Of a stretch of 64,000 bases of DNA, positions 35,778-44,530 are shown piece by piece. The DNA comes from Caballeronia zhejiangensis (GTDB taxonomy: Bacteria; Pseudomonadota; Gammaproteobacteria; Burkholderiales; Burkholderiaceae): assembly GCF_000698575.1 (NCBI RefSeq), contig NZ_JFHD01000001.1, positions 558,001-622,000 of the forward strand, read 5' to 3'. Positions within the stretch are counted from its first letter, which is position 1, and each line of letters starts with the position of its first letter. The notes below the pieces were generated by a model that did not search any database, had not been told where the DNA came from, and saw only the letters and a program-made list of their open reading frames with translations. A program made the translations under genes and the position numbers.

Positions 35778-37076
35778 TCAAGCCGATGCCGTGTACGATT
35801 GCGCGTCGCGCGCGCCGATGCGCGCCGCAACTTGCGCGCGTCCGCCCGATTGCATCCATGTATCGGCACGGCGCGCGTACTGGATCACCTCGCTGATGTC
35901 GGAGTCGAAACCGAAAAGGCGATACGGCAGGCCGAGCGAATCGCAGGTGTCGCGCAGCGCGGACATGCCGCGCACGAGGTTCGGGCCGCCGCGTCCGAGC
36001 ACGACATAGAGCGGCGTCGGTCCGTGCTCGCTGAAGTGCTCGCGCAGCGCATCGGCCATCGCGCGCAGGGTTTCGAAGATGTCGGTGTTGTTGGACTTGC
36101 CCCCGATGATGAACAGCACATTCGACTGCTTCAGCCAGTGCCGGAAGCAGATGCGCGCCACTTCCTTCATCTTTTCGTAGGGCGGATTGCCGCCGAAGTC
36201 CGACGAGATGATGGCCGCATCGCCGAGCATTTCCGTGACGAGCGAGTTCGCGCCGCCGCCGAAGGTGGGCGCGAGGATCGTGCCCTTGTCGTTGATCACG
36301 TAGACATCGCTTTGACCCTGGTGGGTGCGCAACTGGTTGATCTCCTGTTCGAAATCCGAGTAGTCGGCGGCGAACAGATGCGGGGGCAGGCCGAGCCGCG
36401 AGAAGCGCGGATCGTCGCGATCGAATCCGCACTTGAAGTCGCACGCGACGGGCGTGAGACGTCCCTTCTTGTCCTCGCGCATGCGGATCGGGTTGAGTTC
36501 GAGCGTCGTCATCCCGAAGTCGTGGAACAACTCCCAGAGCTTCGGCAACTGCTGCACGAGCGGCGAGATGATTTCGCGCGGCGCGCCGATCTCGCTCAGC
36601 GCATTCGCCACGACGAACGCCTTCAATCCGGTCAGGGCATCGAACGGCACCATCGCGACGTGCTTCGGATCGACTTCCTCGATGTCCATGCCGCCCATGT
36701 GCGAAAGCGTCATCGTCGGCGCGCGGAAACGCGTGGAATCGGTGATCGAAAAGTAGACCTCGTGCTTGGCCGGCACGCCCGCTTCGAACGTCACGCCGTT
36801 CGCCTTGGCTTTCACATGGCCTACGGCGTGTTCGGCGAAGTACAGTCGTTCCTTTTCGGCGAGCGCCGTCTTGAGATCCGTGGCGCGGCCGAGCAAGCCC
36901 GCTTTGCCCTTCTTGCCCACACCGCCCTTGAACACCGGCTTGATGAATATCTGCCCGTGACGGTCGATGAGCGACTTGATCTCTTCTTCGCTGGCGCCCG
37001 GGCCCAGCACTTCGCTGGACGGAAAGCCGACGAATTGCAGCAGGCGCGAGCCGTGCAACATTCCGGTGATCTGCAT
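35778..37076 (-). CDS. ATP-citrate-lyase-like small subunit (ATP-grasp, SucC-like)
   Basis: A 432-residue ATP-grasp protein resembling the AclB/SucC-type subunit of ATP-citrate lyase. N-terminal GQIFIKPVFKGGVGKKGKAG binds nucleotide; VYFSITDSTRFRAPTMTLSHMGGMDIEEVDP and TTLELNPIRM supply further ATP-grasp and metal residues; the C-terminal half (VYVINDKGTILAPTFGGGANS, IIGGKSNNTDIFETLRAMAD) is the citrate-binding domain. Start ATG 37076 has AGGAG upstream. It is the first gene of the operon, with a 449-base leader holding a LysR-type box about 315 bases upstream. Not a plain succinyl-CoA synthetase because of the partner's fused lyase domain. Confidence 0.8.
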   Translation of the reverse strand: MQITGMLHGSRLLQFVGFPSSEVLGPGASEEEIKSLIDRHGQIFIKPVFKGGVGKKGKAGLLGRATDLKTALAEKERLYFAEHAVGHVKAKANGVTFEAGVPAKHEVYFSITDSTRFRAPTMTLSHMGGMDIEEVDPKHVAMVPFDALTGLKAFVVANALSEIGAPREIISPLVQQLPKLWELFHDFGMTTLELNPIRMREDKKGRLTPVACDFKCGFDRDDPRFSRLGLPPHLFAADYSDFEQEINQLRTHQGQSDVYVINDKGTILAPTFGGGANSLVTEMLGDAAIISSDFGGNPPYEKMKEVARICFRHWLKQSNVLFIIGGKSNNTDIFETLRAMADALREHFSEHGPTPLYVVLGRGGPNLVRGMSALRDTCDSLGLPYRLFGFDSDISEVIQYARRADTWMQSGGRAQVAARIGARDAQSYTASA

Positions 37077-37390
37077 GTGACGTGTCTCCTGATTTGAGCA
37101 ATGACGAATGAAGCGGATACTGGAAGTGCATCGACTCGCTGCGGCAGGCGCGAGATGCACCGCTGCCGGTAGACGCGCTCGAAAAGCGGCGGCAGGATTC
37201 AAGTAGCGAGGTGAGTTACGCGAGATAGGCGTCGATGACTCTTGACGGCAGCCCTGAACGGGCGTGCACCGGGATGCAGCGAAACGCTGTGCTGCGCTTC
37301 GTGCCTGTCTCCGACGCGTTCTCTTTTATGAACGTCTTGAGACCAGATACTTGCGCAAGAAGGCTGAAACAAGAAGTGCAATTTTTCGAA

Positions 37391-37417
37391 GCATTGATGT
37401 TCAAACGTTATCAATGC
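37391..37417. promoter_or_regulatory. LysR-type box in the 449-base leader of the lyase operon
   Basis: GCATTGAT, eleven bases, ATCAATGC is a perfect 8-base dyad with T-N11-A spacing, and AAGTGCAAT lies 19 bases to the left, exactly as at 32982-33025 upstream of the MHS carrier. The rest of the 37077-37525 gap shows no gene. The shared element suggests one LysR-type regulator controls lyase and carrier. Confidence 0.72.
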
Positions 37418-37525
37418 CGAAAAAGGCGGCGACTGGACGACGCGTTGCACGCCGGTAACGCCGCCTGATTTTGGCGCTCGGAGGAGAACGCCCCTCGTGA
37501 CTGACGGCCGCGATGAAACGATCCG

Positions 37526-38314
37526 TCAGAACGTCCCGGGAAAAGCGCCCCCATCCATCAGGATGTTTTGACCGGTCAGGTAGCCCGCGTGTCCGCTGCA
37601 CAGGAAAGCGCACATCGCGCCGAACTCCTGCGCCGTGCCGAATCTCCCTACCGGTATTGCCTGACGTTTCGCTTCGAGCACAGCGTCATATGCCTTGCCC
37701 TGCGCGGTAGCGGCCGCTTGGGTGGACTGCTTCAGGCGGTCGGTATCGAACAAGCCCGGCAGCAGATTGTTGATGGTCACGTTATGCTCCGCGATCCGTT
37801 TCTGCCGGGCCAGACCCGCGACGAAGCCGGTCAGGCCGGAACGCGCGCCGTTGGACAGCCCGAGCACATCGATGGGCGCCTTCACCGCACCCGACGTGAT
37901 GTTGACGATCCGGCCGAAGCCTCGCTCGGCCATTGCATCGACGGTGGCGCGCATCAGTTCGATGGCCGTCAGCATGTTCGCATCGAGCGCCGCGATCCAG
38001 TCGTCTCGGGTCCAGTCGCGAAAATCGCCCGGCGGCGGGCCGCCCGCATTGTTGATCAGGATGTCGATGCGAGGCGCCGCGCTCAGTGCCCGCTCCCGAC
38101 CGGCGCTCGTCGTGATATCGCCCGCCACGGCGATCACCTGAACGCGGGGATTCAGTTGCCGAAGCCCGGCTGCCGTCGATTCGAGCGCGTCCTCGCCGCG
38201 CGCCGTCACCACGACGTTGACGCCTTCAGCGACCAGCGCTTCGGCGCAGCCCTTCCCCAGCCCCTTGCTCGCGGCGCAAACGAGCGCCCATTTACCCTCG
38301 ATTTGCAGATCCAT
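37526..38314 (-). CDS. SDR-family protein lacking the YxxxK catalytic pair
   Basis: A 262-residue Rossmann-fold short-chain dehydrogenase-like protein. The cofactor site CAASKGLGKGCAEAL, the NAG motif (ILINNAGG) and catalytic Ser141 (NITSG) are present. Where YxxxK is expected, the sequence is S154-N-G-A-R158, so both Tyr and Lys are replaced. A subgroup of SDRs with this LSNGAR motif exists in proteobacteria, but I know no defined reaction. Start ATG 38314 has GGAGG ten bases upstream. Last gene of the operon with the FMN oxidase, MFS carrier and Fe-dehydrogenase. Confidence 0.82.
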   Translation of the reverse strand: MDLQIEGKWALVCAASKGLGKGCAEALVAEGVNVVVTARGEDALESTAAGLRQLNPRVQVIAVAGDITTSAGRERALSAAPRIDILINNAGGPPPGDFRDWTRDDWIAALDANMLTAIELMRATVDAMAERGFGRIVNITSGAVKAPIDVLGLSNGARSGLTGFVAGLARQKRIAEHNVTINNLLPGLFDTDRLKQSTQAAATAQGKAYDAVLEAKRQAIPVGRFGTAQEFGAMCAFLCSGHAGYLTGQNILMDGGAFPGTF

Positions 38315-38332
38315 TGCGCGTCCAACCTCCAA

Positions 38333-39535
38333 TCAAATGACAGATTCTTCTCGTTGAGTCATGGCCCCGGCCGTGCGCGCGCGGAAAGCCTGTGCAACAC
38401 GCGGCTCGTGAAAGTTGTGCGGCCCGATCTCCTCGATCGACCGGACGCCGGTCAGCGCCATCGTCACGTCGAGTTCGTTCCGCACAATCTCGAGCATGCG
38501 CGCGACGCCGGGTTCGCCCATCGCGCCGAGGGCATACATGAAGGCTCGGCCAACCATCGTGCCCTTCGCGCCCAGCGCGAGCGCCTTCATCACATCCTGG
38601 CCGGTGCGGATGCCGCCATCGACCCACACTTCAGTGGCGTCGCCCACGGCATCCACCACGGCGGGCAAGGCCTCGACCGTCGACGGCGCGCCGTCGAGCT
38701 GCCGTCCGCCATGATTGCTGACGACGATGGCATCGGCGCCCAGCGAAGCCGCCATGCGCGCATCCTCGGCGCACATGATGCCCTTGAGCACCAGCTTGCC
38801 GGGCCAGAGACTGCGGATATGCGCGATGTCGTTCCAGTCGAGGCTCGGATCGAATTGCGATGCGACCCACTTGCTGATCGCGATCACATCGTCACCGCCC
38901 TTGATGAAGCCAGCGAGATTGCCGAAGTTGCGTCTGCCCGAAGCGGCGCGCATCACCCAGCCCGGCTTGCGCAGAAAATCAAGCAGGTTCGCCGCCGTCA
39001 GGCGAGGCGGCACGGTCATGCCGTTCTTGAGATCCTTGTGACGCTGCCCGTTGATCTGCAGATCGAGCGTGACCACCAGCGCCGAACAACCGGCGGCCTT
39101 CGCGCGCTCGATCAACGACTGGTTGAAGCCACGGTCGCGCATGACGTAGAGCTGAAACCAGAACGGCGCCTTCGTATGAGCCGCAACGTCCTCGATCGAA
39201 CAGATGCTCACGGTCGAGAGCGTGAACGGCACGCCGAAGCGCTCGGCCGCGCGCGCACCCAGGATCTCGCCGTTGGCCCATTGCATGCCCGTCAGTCCGG
39301 TCGGTGCGATGGCCACGGGCATTGCGACCCGCTGTCCGAGCATCGTGCTTGCGGTGCTGCGCCCTTCCACGTTCACGCCCACGCGTTGCTTGAGCGTCAG
39401 CCGGGCGAACGCGCGACCGTTCTCGCGATAAGTCGATTCGGTGTACGAGCCACTATCGACGTAATCGTAGAACGCCTTGGGCACCCGCTTTTTCGCCATG
39501 AGGCGAAGGTCTTCGACACACGTTACTGTTTGCAT
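38333..39535 (-). CDS. FMN-dependent alpha-hydroxy-acid oxidase/dehydrogenase (LldD-like)
   Basis: A 400-residue TIM-barrel flavoenzyme of the L-lactate dehydrogenase/glycolate oxidase family. Motifs are MPVAIAPTGLTGMQWANGE, FWFQLYVMRDRG, LDLQINGQR, and the signature VSNHGGRQLDGAPST containing the catalytic His and substrate Arg. It would oxidise an L-2-hydroxy acid to the 2-oxo acid. Start ATG 39535 has GGAG 11 bases upstream; the longer frame to 39568 is less likely. It lies 63 bases after the MFS gene and 18 before the SDR gene. Confidence 0.87.
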   Translation of the reverse strand: MQTVTCVEDLRLMAKKRVPKAFYDYVDSGSYTESTYRENGRAFARLTLKQRVGVNVEGRSTASTMLGQRVAMPVAIAPTGLTGMQWANGEILGARAAERFGVPFTLSTVSICSIEDVAAHTKAPFWFQLYVMRDRGFNQSLIERAKAAGCSALVVTLDLQINGQRHKDLKNGMTVPPRLTAANLLDFLRKPGWVMRAASGRRNFGNLAGFIKGGDDVIAISKWVASQFDPSLDWNDIAHIRSLWPGKLVLKGIMCAEDARMAASLGADAIVVSNHGGRQLDGAPSTVEALPAVVDAVGDATEVWVDGGIRTGQDVMKALALGAKGTMVGRAFMYALGAMGEPGVARMLEIVRNELDVTMALTGVRSIEEIGPHNFHEPRVAQAFRARTAGAMTQREESVI

Positions 39536-39598
39536 TGAAGCTCGAACTCCGACAGAAGATCTTTTCAAACGACACGCAACGCCGGCATGGCGAGCGAA

Positions 39599-40903
39599 TC
39601 AGGAAAGCGCGCCGACGGCCGTTTCCCCGACGTCTTCGGATACCGCGACTGGCCGGTGCACGAGCAGCAGATACGCCACCGCCGAGAGCAGCGCGATGAC
39701 CGCGCTCACGATCAGCGAGGCGACGAACGAATGCGTCCGGTCCACGACGATGCCGGTGACGATCGGCGCGGCCGAGCCGGCCAGGAAGCCGCCGAAGTTC
39801 TGGATGCCGCCGAGCGAGGCCACCGCCTGACGCGGCGCGGCGATCGAGATCAGCGACCACGCGCCGCCCGATGCCAGATTGATGAAAAACATGGCGCCCG
39901 AGATGTAGATCACGGCGAGCGTGGTGGACGGCGTCAGCGCCGCCGGAACGGTGAACGCCGCCGCGCCCACGAGACCGATGCAGATCGGCCACTTGCGGCT
40001 CGTGATCGCCTGCAGGCCTCTGCGGTACAGGCGGTCTGCCGTGAAGCCGCTGCTCAGCATGCCGAGCGTGCCGAAGACATAGGGAATCGAGACGACCCAG
40101 CCCGCCTTCGCGATGCTCAGGCCGCGTTCGTGTTCGAGATACGCCGGCAGCCATGTGAGGTAGAGCCACACGGTATAGATGACGCCCATGAAGCCGAAGA
40201 AGATGCCCCACGTCGTCTTCTGCCGGAACAGGCTGCGCCATTGCGCGCCGCTGAGCGGCTTGCTGTTTTCGTCTTCCTGCGAGTCCTGGTTCAGATAGGC
40301 GGTCTCCTCCGCCGCGAGCTTCACTTCGTCGCGATTGCGATAGGCGACATACCAGCCGATCGCCACGATGACGCCGAACACGCCCGTCGCGAAGAACATG
40401 TTGCGCCAGCCGAGCGCGAGCATCATGGCGGTGAGGATCGGCGGCGCGATCGCCGGGCCCACGGTCGTCGACGCGACGAAGATGCCGGTCGGCGTGCCGC
40501 GGTCGCGCACCGCGAACCACTCGCCGATGACCTTCGCGCCGGCCGGAAACTGCGGCGCCTCGCCGATGCCGAGACACACGCGCGCCAGGAAGAACTGCTG
40601 GATATTGCCGACGAGCCCGCAGCAGGCCTGCGCGACCGACCACAGGATCATGCCCCAGCCCAGCATCACGCGCGCGCCGAAACGGTCGAGCATCGCGCCG
40701 ACCGGTAGTTGCGCGAACGCATAGGCGAGCGAGAAGGCCGACAGCAGCAGGCCCATCTGCGACGCGCTCAGGCCCATCTCGCCGCGAATCACGCTATTCG
40801 CAATGGAGAGCGCGCTGCGATCCAGATAGTTGATGCTGCCGGCGAGGGTCAGAAAGAAGATCGAAATGCGCTGGATCCGTACGATCCGTTTGCTCTTGTT
40901 CAT
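39599..40903 (-). CDS. MFS transporter, ACS family
   Basis: A 434-residue 12-helix carrier of the anion:cation symporter family (LAGSINYLDRSALSIANSVIRGEMG, AYAFAQLPVGAMLDRFGARVMLG, GIGEAPQFPAGAKVIGEWF, and STTVGPAIAPPILTAMM). Members carry sugar acids, hydroxy acids and aromatic acids. GGAG lies seven bases before the ATG. It sits between the Fe-alcohol dehydrogenase and the hydroxy-acid oxidase, which suggests import of a hydroxylated acid later oxidised by these enzymes. Confidence 0.86.
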   Translation of the reverse strand: MNKSKRIVRIQRISIFFLTLAGSINYLDRSALSIANSVIRGEMGLSASQMGLLLSAFSLAYAFAQLPVGAMLDRFGARVMLGWGMILWSVAQACCGLVGNIQQFFLARVCLGIGEAPQFPAGAKVIGEWFAVRDRGTPTGIFVASTTVGPAIAPPILTAMMLALGWRNMFFATGVFGVIVAIGWYVAYRNRDEVKLAAEETAYLNQDSQEDENSKPLSGAQWRSLFRQKTTWGIFFGFMGVIYTVWLYLTWLPAYLEHERGLSIAKAGWVVSIPYVFGTLGMLSSGFTADRLYRRGLQAITSRKWPICIGLVGAAAFTVPAALTPSTTLAVIYISGAMFFINLASGGAWSLISIAAPRQAVASLGGIQNFGGFLAGSAAPIVTGIVVDRTHSFVASLIVSAVIALLSAVAYLLLVHRPVAVSEDVGETAVGALS

Positions 40904-40962
40904 GCGGTGTCTCCGTCCGTGTCATGCGCGGACGCCTCGTTGGCCGGGCGTCCGTCTCTTCG

Positions 40963-42102
40963 TCAATACGACGCTTCCAGCAAGCCGAGGTAATCCGCTT
41001 CCGATGCTTCGCGCGGATTGGTCTTGTGACTGTGATCCTTGAGCGCGCCCGACACGATGCGCGGAAACATCTCGCGCGTGACGCCCAGCGCCCGAAGGCC
41101 GGTCGGCAAGCCGAGGCGTGCCGTCATGTCGCGCAGCGCCGACGAAATCTCCGTGTCCTGACGCAACTGCATGGCGCTCGCCATGCGCTCCATCTTTTCT
41201 TCGTCGCGCATGGACGGAGCGCTTCGGTTGAACTCCACGACCGCCGGCAGAAAGATGGCGTTGAGCGTGCCGTGATGCAGTCGCGGGTCGATTCCGCCGA
41301 GCGAATGGCTCAGGCTATGGACGCAGCCCAGTCCCTTCTGGAAAGCGAGTGCGCCTTCCATCGAAGCCATCATCATGTTTTCCCGCGCGGTTTGGTCGGT
41401 CGGCTCTTTCGTGGCCCGTTCGATATGCGCCCAGGCGCGGCGCAAGCCGTCCAGCGCGATGCCGTCGGCCGGCGGATTGCGCATCGGCGACATGAAGGTT
41501 TCCAGACAGTGCGCGATCGCATCCATGCCGGTGGCGGCGGTGAGTTGCGGCGGCAGGCCGACCGTCAGGCCGGGATCGCAGATCGCGACCTTCGGCACGA
41601 CATGCGGCGAGATCACGCCCACCTTGCGGCCGTCGTCCAGGATCAGGATGGCGCCGCGTCCGACTTCGCTGCCGGTGCCCGCCGTGGTCGGCACCGCGAT
41701 CACCGGCGCGGTTTTCGCGGTGATCCGGCTCGCGCCGCCCTCGATGACGGCGAAGCTCTGGAGCGGGCCTTCGTGCGTCGCGCAGACGGCCACGCCCTTT
41801 GCAAGATCGATCGACGAGCCGCCGCCCACTGCGATGATGCCGTCGCATTCCGCTTGCCTGTACAGCGCGACCGCTTCGCGCACCGCGGCTTCGTTGGGAT
41901 TCGGCGGGGTGGCGTCGTAGATCATTTCGCCGTCGGCGCGCTCCAGCACCTTCAGCACCGTGTCGAGAATGCCCGCGGCACGAATGCCCCGGTCCGTGAC
42001 GATCAACGGCCGCCGGATCGAAAGGCGTTCGCATTCGCTCTTCAGCAGGTTCACCGCGCCGAAGTCGAACTGGATCTGCGTAACGTAGTTGATGAGAGAC
42101 AT
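40963..42102 (-). CDS. Iron-containing alcohol dehydrogenase
   Basis: A 379-residue group III alcohol dehydrogenase. The NAD site GGGSSIDLAKGVAV and the threonine/glycine loop PTTAGTGSEVGRGAIL are present, as are the metal ligands in GMDAIAHCLE, HSLSHSLGG, and DPRLHHG. It would interconvert a hydroxyl group and an aldehyde or ketone in the cytoplasm. First gene of the four-gene operon, divergent from a LysR-type regulator 178 bases away. Substrate unknown; the family includes maleylacetate reductase and 1,3-propanediol and lactaldehyde enzymes. Confidence 0.86.
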   Translation of the reverse strand: MSLINYVTQIQFDFGAVNLLKSECERLSIRRPLIVTDRGIRAAGILDTVLKVLERADGEMIYDATPPNPNEAAVREAVALYRQAECDGIIAVGGGSSIDLAKGVAVCATHEGPLQSFAVIEGGASRITAKTAPVIAVPTTAGTGSEVGRGAILILDDGRKVGVISPHVVPKVAICDPGLTVGLPPQLTAATGMDAIAHCLETFMSPMRNPPADGIALDGLRRAWAHIERATKEPTDQTARENMMMASMEGALAFQKGLGCVHSLSHSLGGIDPRLHHGTLNAIFLPAVVEFNRSAPSMRDEEKMERMASAMQLRQDTEISSALRDMTARLGLPTGLRALGVTREMFPRIVSGALKDHSHKTNPREASEADYLGLLEASY

Positions 42103-42240
42103 GATGATGACCTTCCGTTATAGTTTCCGATACTCGACGCGCTGTCGGTTTGCGCTGCCCATCTTCCGGAAATGATCGAGGCGCGCTGTTTTCATGCGTT
42201 CTTTCGGCGAAGTATAGAGAGCGGCGCATCGGAGCAAAAT

Positions 42241-42263
42241 TGAGAAGTTCTCATGCTGATATA
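42241..42263. promoter_or_regulatory. Dyad and LysR-like box in divergent adh-LysR gap
   Basis: TGAGAAGTTCTCA (42241-42253) is a perfect 6-base dyad around a central G. It overlaps TCATGCTGATATA (42251-42263), a T-N11-A element. On the minus strand this reads TATATCAGCATGA inside AGTTATATC, the same half-site found upstream of the LysR-type gene at 60981. The two regulators are also similar in protein sequence. Confidence 0.5.
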
Positions 42264-42280
42264 ACTCTCTCTCAAGTCTC

Positions 42281-43219
42281 ATGACACCCAACGTGAATTC
42301 GATCGCCTCGCGCCTCCACGTCAGGCAACTCAGGTTGCTTGTTGCGCTGGGCGATCATGGTTCGCTTCTGAAAGCGGCCAATCAAGTCGGCTTGACGCAA
42401 CCGGGCGCGAGCAAGGCGCTTCAGGAAATCGAAACCACCTTTGGTACAGCGCTGTTCACGCGCACGCGGCGCGGGCTCGAAGCGAATGACGCGGGCCATT
42501 GCGCGATCCGGTATGCGCGGCTGATCTACACCGATCTGTCGCACATGCGGGAAGAGATCGCGGGCATCCTGCGGGGACATGGCGGACGTGTCGCGGTCGG
42601 CGTCATCATGGGCGCCGTGCCTTTGCTGACCCGGGCCGTGTCCGCGCTGATCGCGCGGCAGCCTGAAATGTCTGTCGAGATCATCGAGGACGCCAGCGAG
42701 ACGCTGTTGAGTCTCATCGATGCGGGACGGCTGGACCTGGCTATCTGCCGGACCTCGGTCAGCCAGCATCCGGAGATGTACGAGAGCATCAAGCTGCAGG
42801 ATGAAACGCTCGCGGTCGTGGCGAACGTGCAGCATCCGTTACGCAAGGCGAAGAAAGTGACGCTCAAGGATCTGGCCGCGTACCGTTGGGTGGTCTATCG
42901 CGCGAACATGCCCATGCGCGTGCTGCTGGAGCGCGAATTTCAGCAAGCCGCGATTCGCTTTCCGTCGAGCCTGCTGGAGACGACGTCGGCCTTCGCGACG
43001 CTGAGCCTGCTTCAGGACAATCCTTCGTTCGTGGCGCTGGTGTCCATTGACGTGGCTCAGTTCTTCGTCAGGCACGAAGCCACGCGCATTTTGCCGCTGT
43101 CGTTCACCTCGCGCAGCGAGCCGTATGAGCTCGTGACCACGCGAGGCGCGCCGCTGTCGCCCGGGGCGCGGCTGTTGCGAAACGAACTGGTGGCGGAGAA
43201 GGAGGTGTTGGGGGGTTAG
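42281..43219 (+). CDS. LysR-family transcriptional regulator, divergent from adh operon
   Basis: A 312-residue LysR regulator. The helix-turn-helix LLVALGDHGSLLKAANQVGL (residues 19-38) is followed by TQPGASKALQEIE. The effector domain includes VAVGVIMGAVPLLTRAVSAL and ETTSAFATLSLLQDNPSFVAL. It is closely similar to the LysR at 60981-61934 (both have DHGSL-KAA-QV-L, then an ETxSxFATLSLL segment). It probably regulates the divergent Fe-alcohol dehydrogenase operon. Confidence 0.88.
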   Translation: MTPNVNSIASRLHVRQLRLLVALGDHGSLLKAANQVGLTQPGASKALQEIETTFGTALFTRTRRGLEANDAGHCAIRYARLIYTDLSHMREEIAGILRGHGGRVAVGVIMGAVPLLTRAVSALIARQPEMSVEIIEDASETLLSLIDAGRLDLAICRTSVSQHPEMYESIKLQDETLAVVANVQHPLRKAKKVTLKDLAAYRWVVYRANMPMRVLLEREFQQAAIRFPSSLLETTSAFATLSLLQDNPSFVALVSIDVAQFFVRHEATRILPLSFTSRSEPYELVTTRGAPLSPGARLLRNELVAEKEVLGG

Positions 43220-43359
43220 AAGCGCTGCCGCGAAAGGATGCGGTGGAGTGCGGTTGCCGCGGCGGTTCGAGTTTCAGCGCTTTCTCCCTCTTCGAACCCA
43301 CCTCGGCGCGTGATTGCCCGCGGGTATACGCCCATATGACCCACCCACGCTTCCCTTTA

Positions 43360-43386
43360 CTGTATCGATACACTAAATCGATACAG
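43360..43386. promoter_or_regulatory. Tandem palindromic operator upstream of the TRAP operon
   Basis: CTGTATCGAT, seven bases, ATCGATACAG is a perfect 10-base inverted repeat. The left half also contains the 12-base perfect palindrome TGTATCGATACA with the central CG typical of LacI-family sites. It lies 72 bases upstream of the TRAP binding-protein start. The operon's own LacI-type gene (46434) is the obvious candidate binder. Confidence 0.68.
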
Positions 43387-43457
43387 TCGCGCCACGCCTG
43401 TCGTGTCGGGCTGCCTATTTCCGCCCGCGCCCAGAGCGGCATCCAGGAGACAACACC

Positions 43458-44498
43458 ATGCAATTCGGTTCAGGCATTTCCCGCCGACGGTTCCTTCAGA
43501 CGGCCTCGGCGGCAACGCTCGCGGCGGCGGGCGCGGGCTTTCCCGCGATCGTGCGCGCGCAGCCCGCGGCCACGTTGCGGCTGTCGTCATCGATGCCGCC
43601 GAACGAAAACGCCGCCCACTACGTCTGGTATCAGAACCTCGCCGCGAACCTGAAGGCGAGCGTCGGCGATCAGATTCGCATCGACTATTTCCCGAACAAC
43701 CAACTCGGCAAGGAAAGCGACGTCGTCCAGCAGGTGAAAGTCGGCGCGGTCGACATGATGGTGACGGGCTCGTCGATCTGGGCAACCGCGCTGCCCGAGC
43801 TCGGCATGCTCGATCTCGGCTATGTGTTCGACAACTTCGATCACGTCGGCCGCGCGATGGACGGTACCGTCGGCAAATCGTTCGATACGCTGCTGCAACA
43901 GCGCGCGGGTTGCTCGGTGCTCACGTGGGGCTATTCCTTCGGCGCGCGCAACGTGTTCACCAAGAAGCCCACGCAGTCGCTCGCCGATATCAAAGGCGTG
44001 AAGCTGCGCGTGCTGCCCACACCCGCCTTCATGGAAACCTTCAAGCTGATGGGCGCGGTGCCCACGCCGATTCCCATCGGCGAGCTGTATATGGCCGCGC
44101 AGACCGGTGTCGTCGATGGCTTCGAACACGATTGCGCAACGGTCCTCGCAAGCAAGTACGACGAAGTCGTGAAGTCGTGCTGGCAGACGCAGCACGTGTT
44201 CAGCCCGCTCGTCGTCGTGACGGGCCGCCGCGCGCTCGCGAAGATTCCGGAAAACCTGCGTCCCGCGTTTCAGAAAGCGGCGCAGGACGCGACCGGGAAG
44301 CAGCGCGCCGCCGCCATTCAGACCGCCGCCGCCGCCGAGCAGGAACTGAAGAAGAAAGGCATGACCTTCTACCCGATGTCGAAGGCCGATCGCGACACTG
44401 CACGCGCTGAAATGCAGTCGCAGCTGTATGCGAGTTTCGCGAAGCAGTATCCGGCGACCGCGCCGCTGTTCACCGCCATCGCCGCCGCGCGCGCTTGA
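43458..44498 (+). CDS. TRAP transporter substrate-binding protein (DctP family)
   Basis: A 346-residue periplasmic binding protein with a Tat signal (SRRRFLQTASAATLAAAGAGF). The mature protein has the DctP features LRLSSSMPPNENAAHYVWYQ, RIDYFPNNQLGKESDVVQQVK, DIKGVKLRVLPTPAFMETFKLMGAVPTPIP, and the carboxylate-binding Arg in KLRV. AGGAG precedes the ATG. It would deliver an organic acid to the fused DctQM membrane protein encoded next. Confidence 0.9.
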   Translation: MQFGSGISRRRFLQTASAATLAAAGAGFPAIVRAQPAATLRLSSSMPPNENAAHYVWYQNLAANLKASVGDQIRIDYFPNNQLGKESDVVQQVKVGAVDMMVTGSSIWATALPELGMLDLGYVFDNFDHVGRAMDGTVGKSFDTLLQQRAGCSVLTWGYSFGARNVFTKKPTQSLADIKGVKLRVLPTPAFMETFKLMGAVPTPIPIGELYMAAQTGVVDGFEHDCATVLASKYDEVVKSCWQTQHVFSPLVVVTGRRALAKIPENLRPAFQKAAQDATGKQRAAAIQTAAAAEQELKKKGMTFYPMSKADRDTARAEMQSQLYASFAKQYPATAPLFTAIAAARA

Positions 44499-44530
44499 GC
44501 GCAGCCAACGACGCCAAAGAGGCCGACACC

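Noticed and set aside
35778..37076. Succinyl-CoA synthetase beta subunit
   Set aside because: The ATP-grasp and citrate-binding-domain pattern and the fused lyase partner fit ATP-citrate-lyase-like enzymes better.
33067..37131. A single 1354-codon frame covering both lyase genes
   Set aside because: The part above 35766 lies antisense-shifted over the ATP-grasp gene and has no family similarity. ATG 35766 has its own ribosome-binding site.
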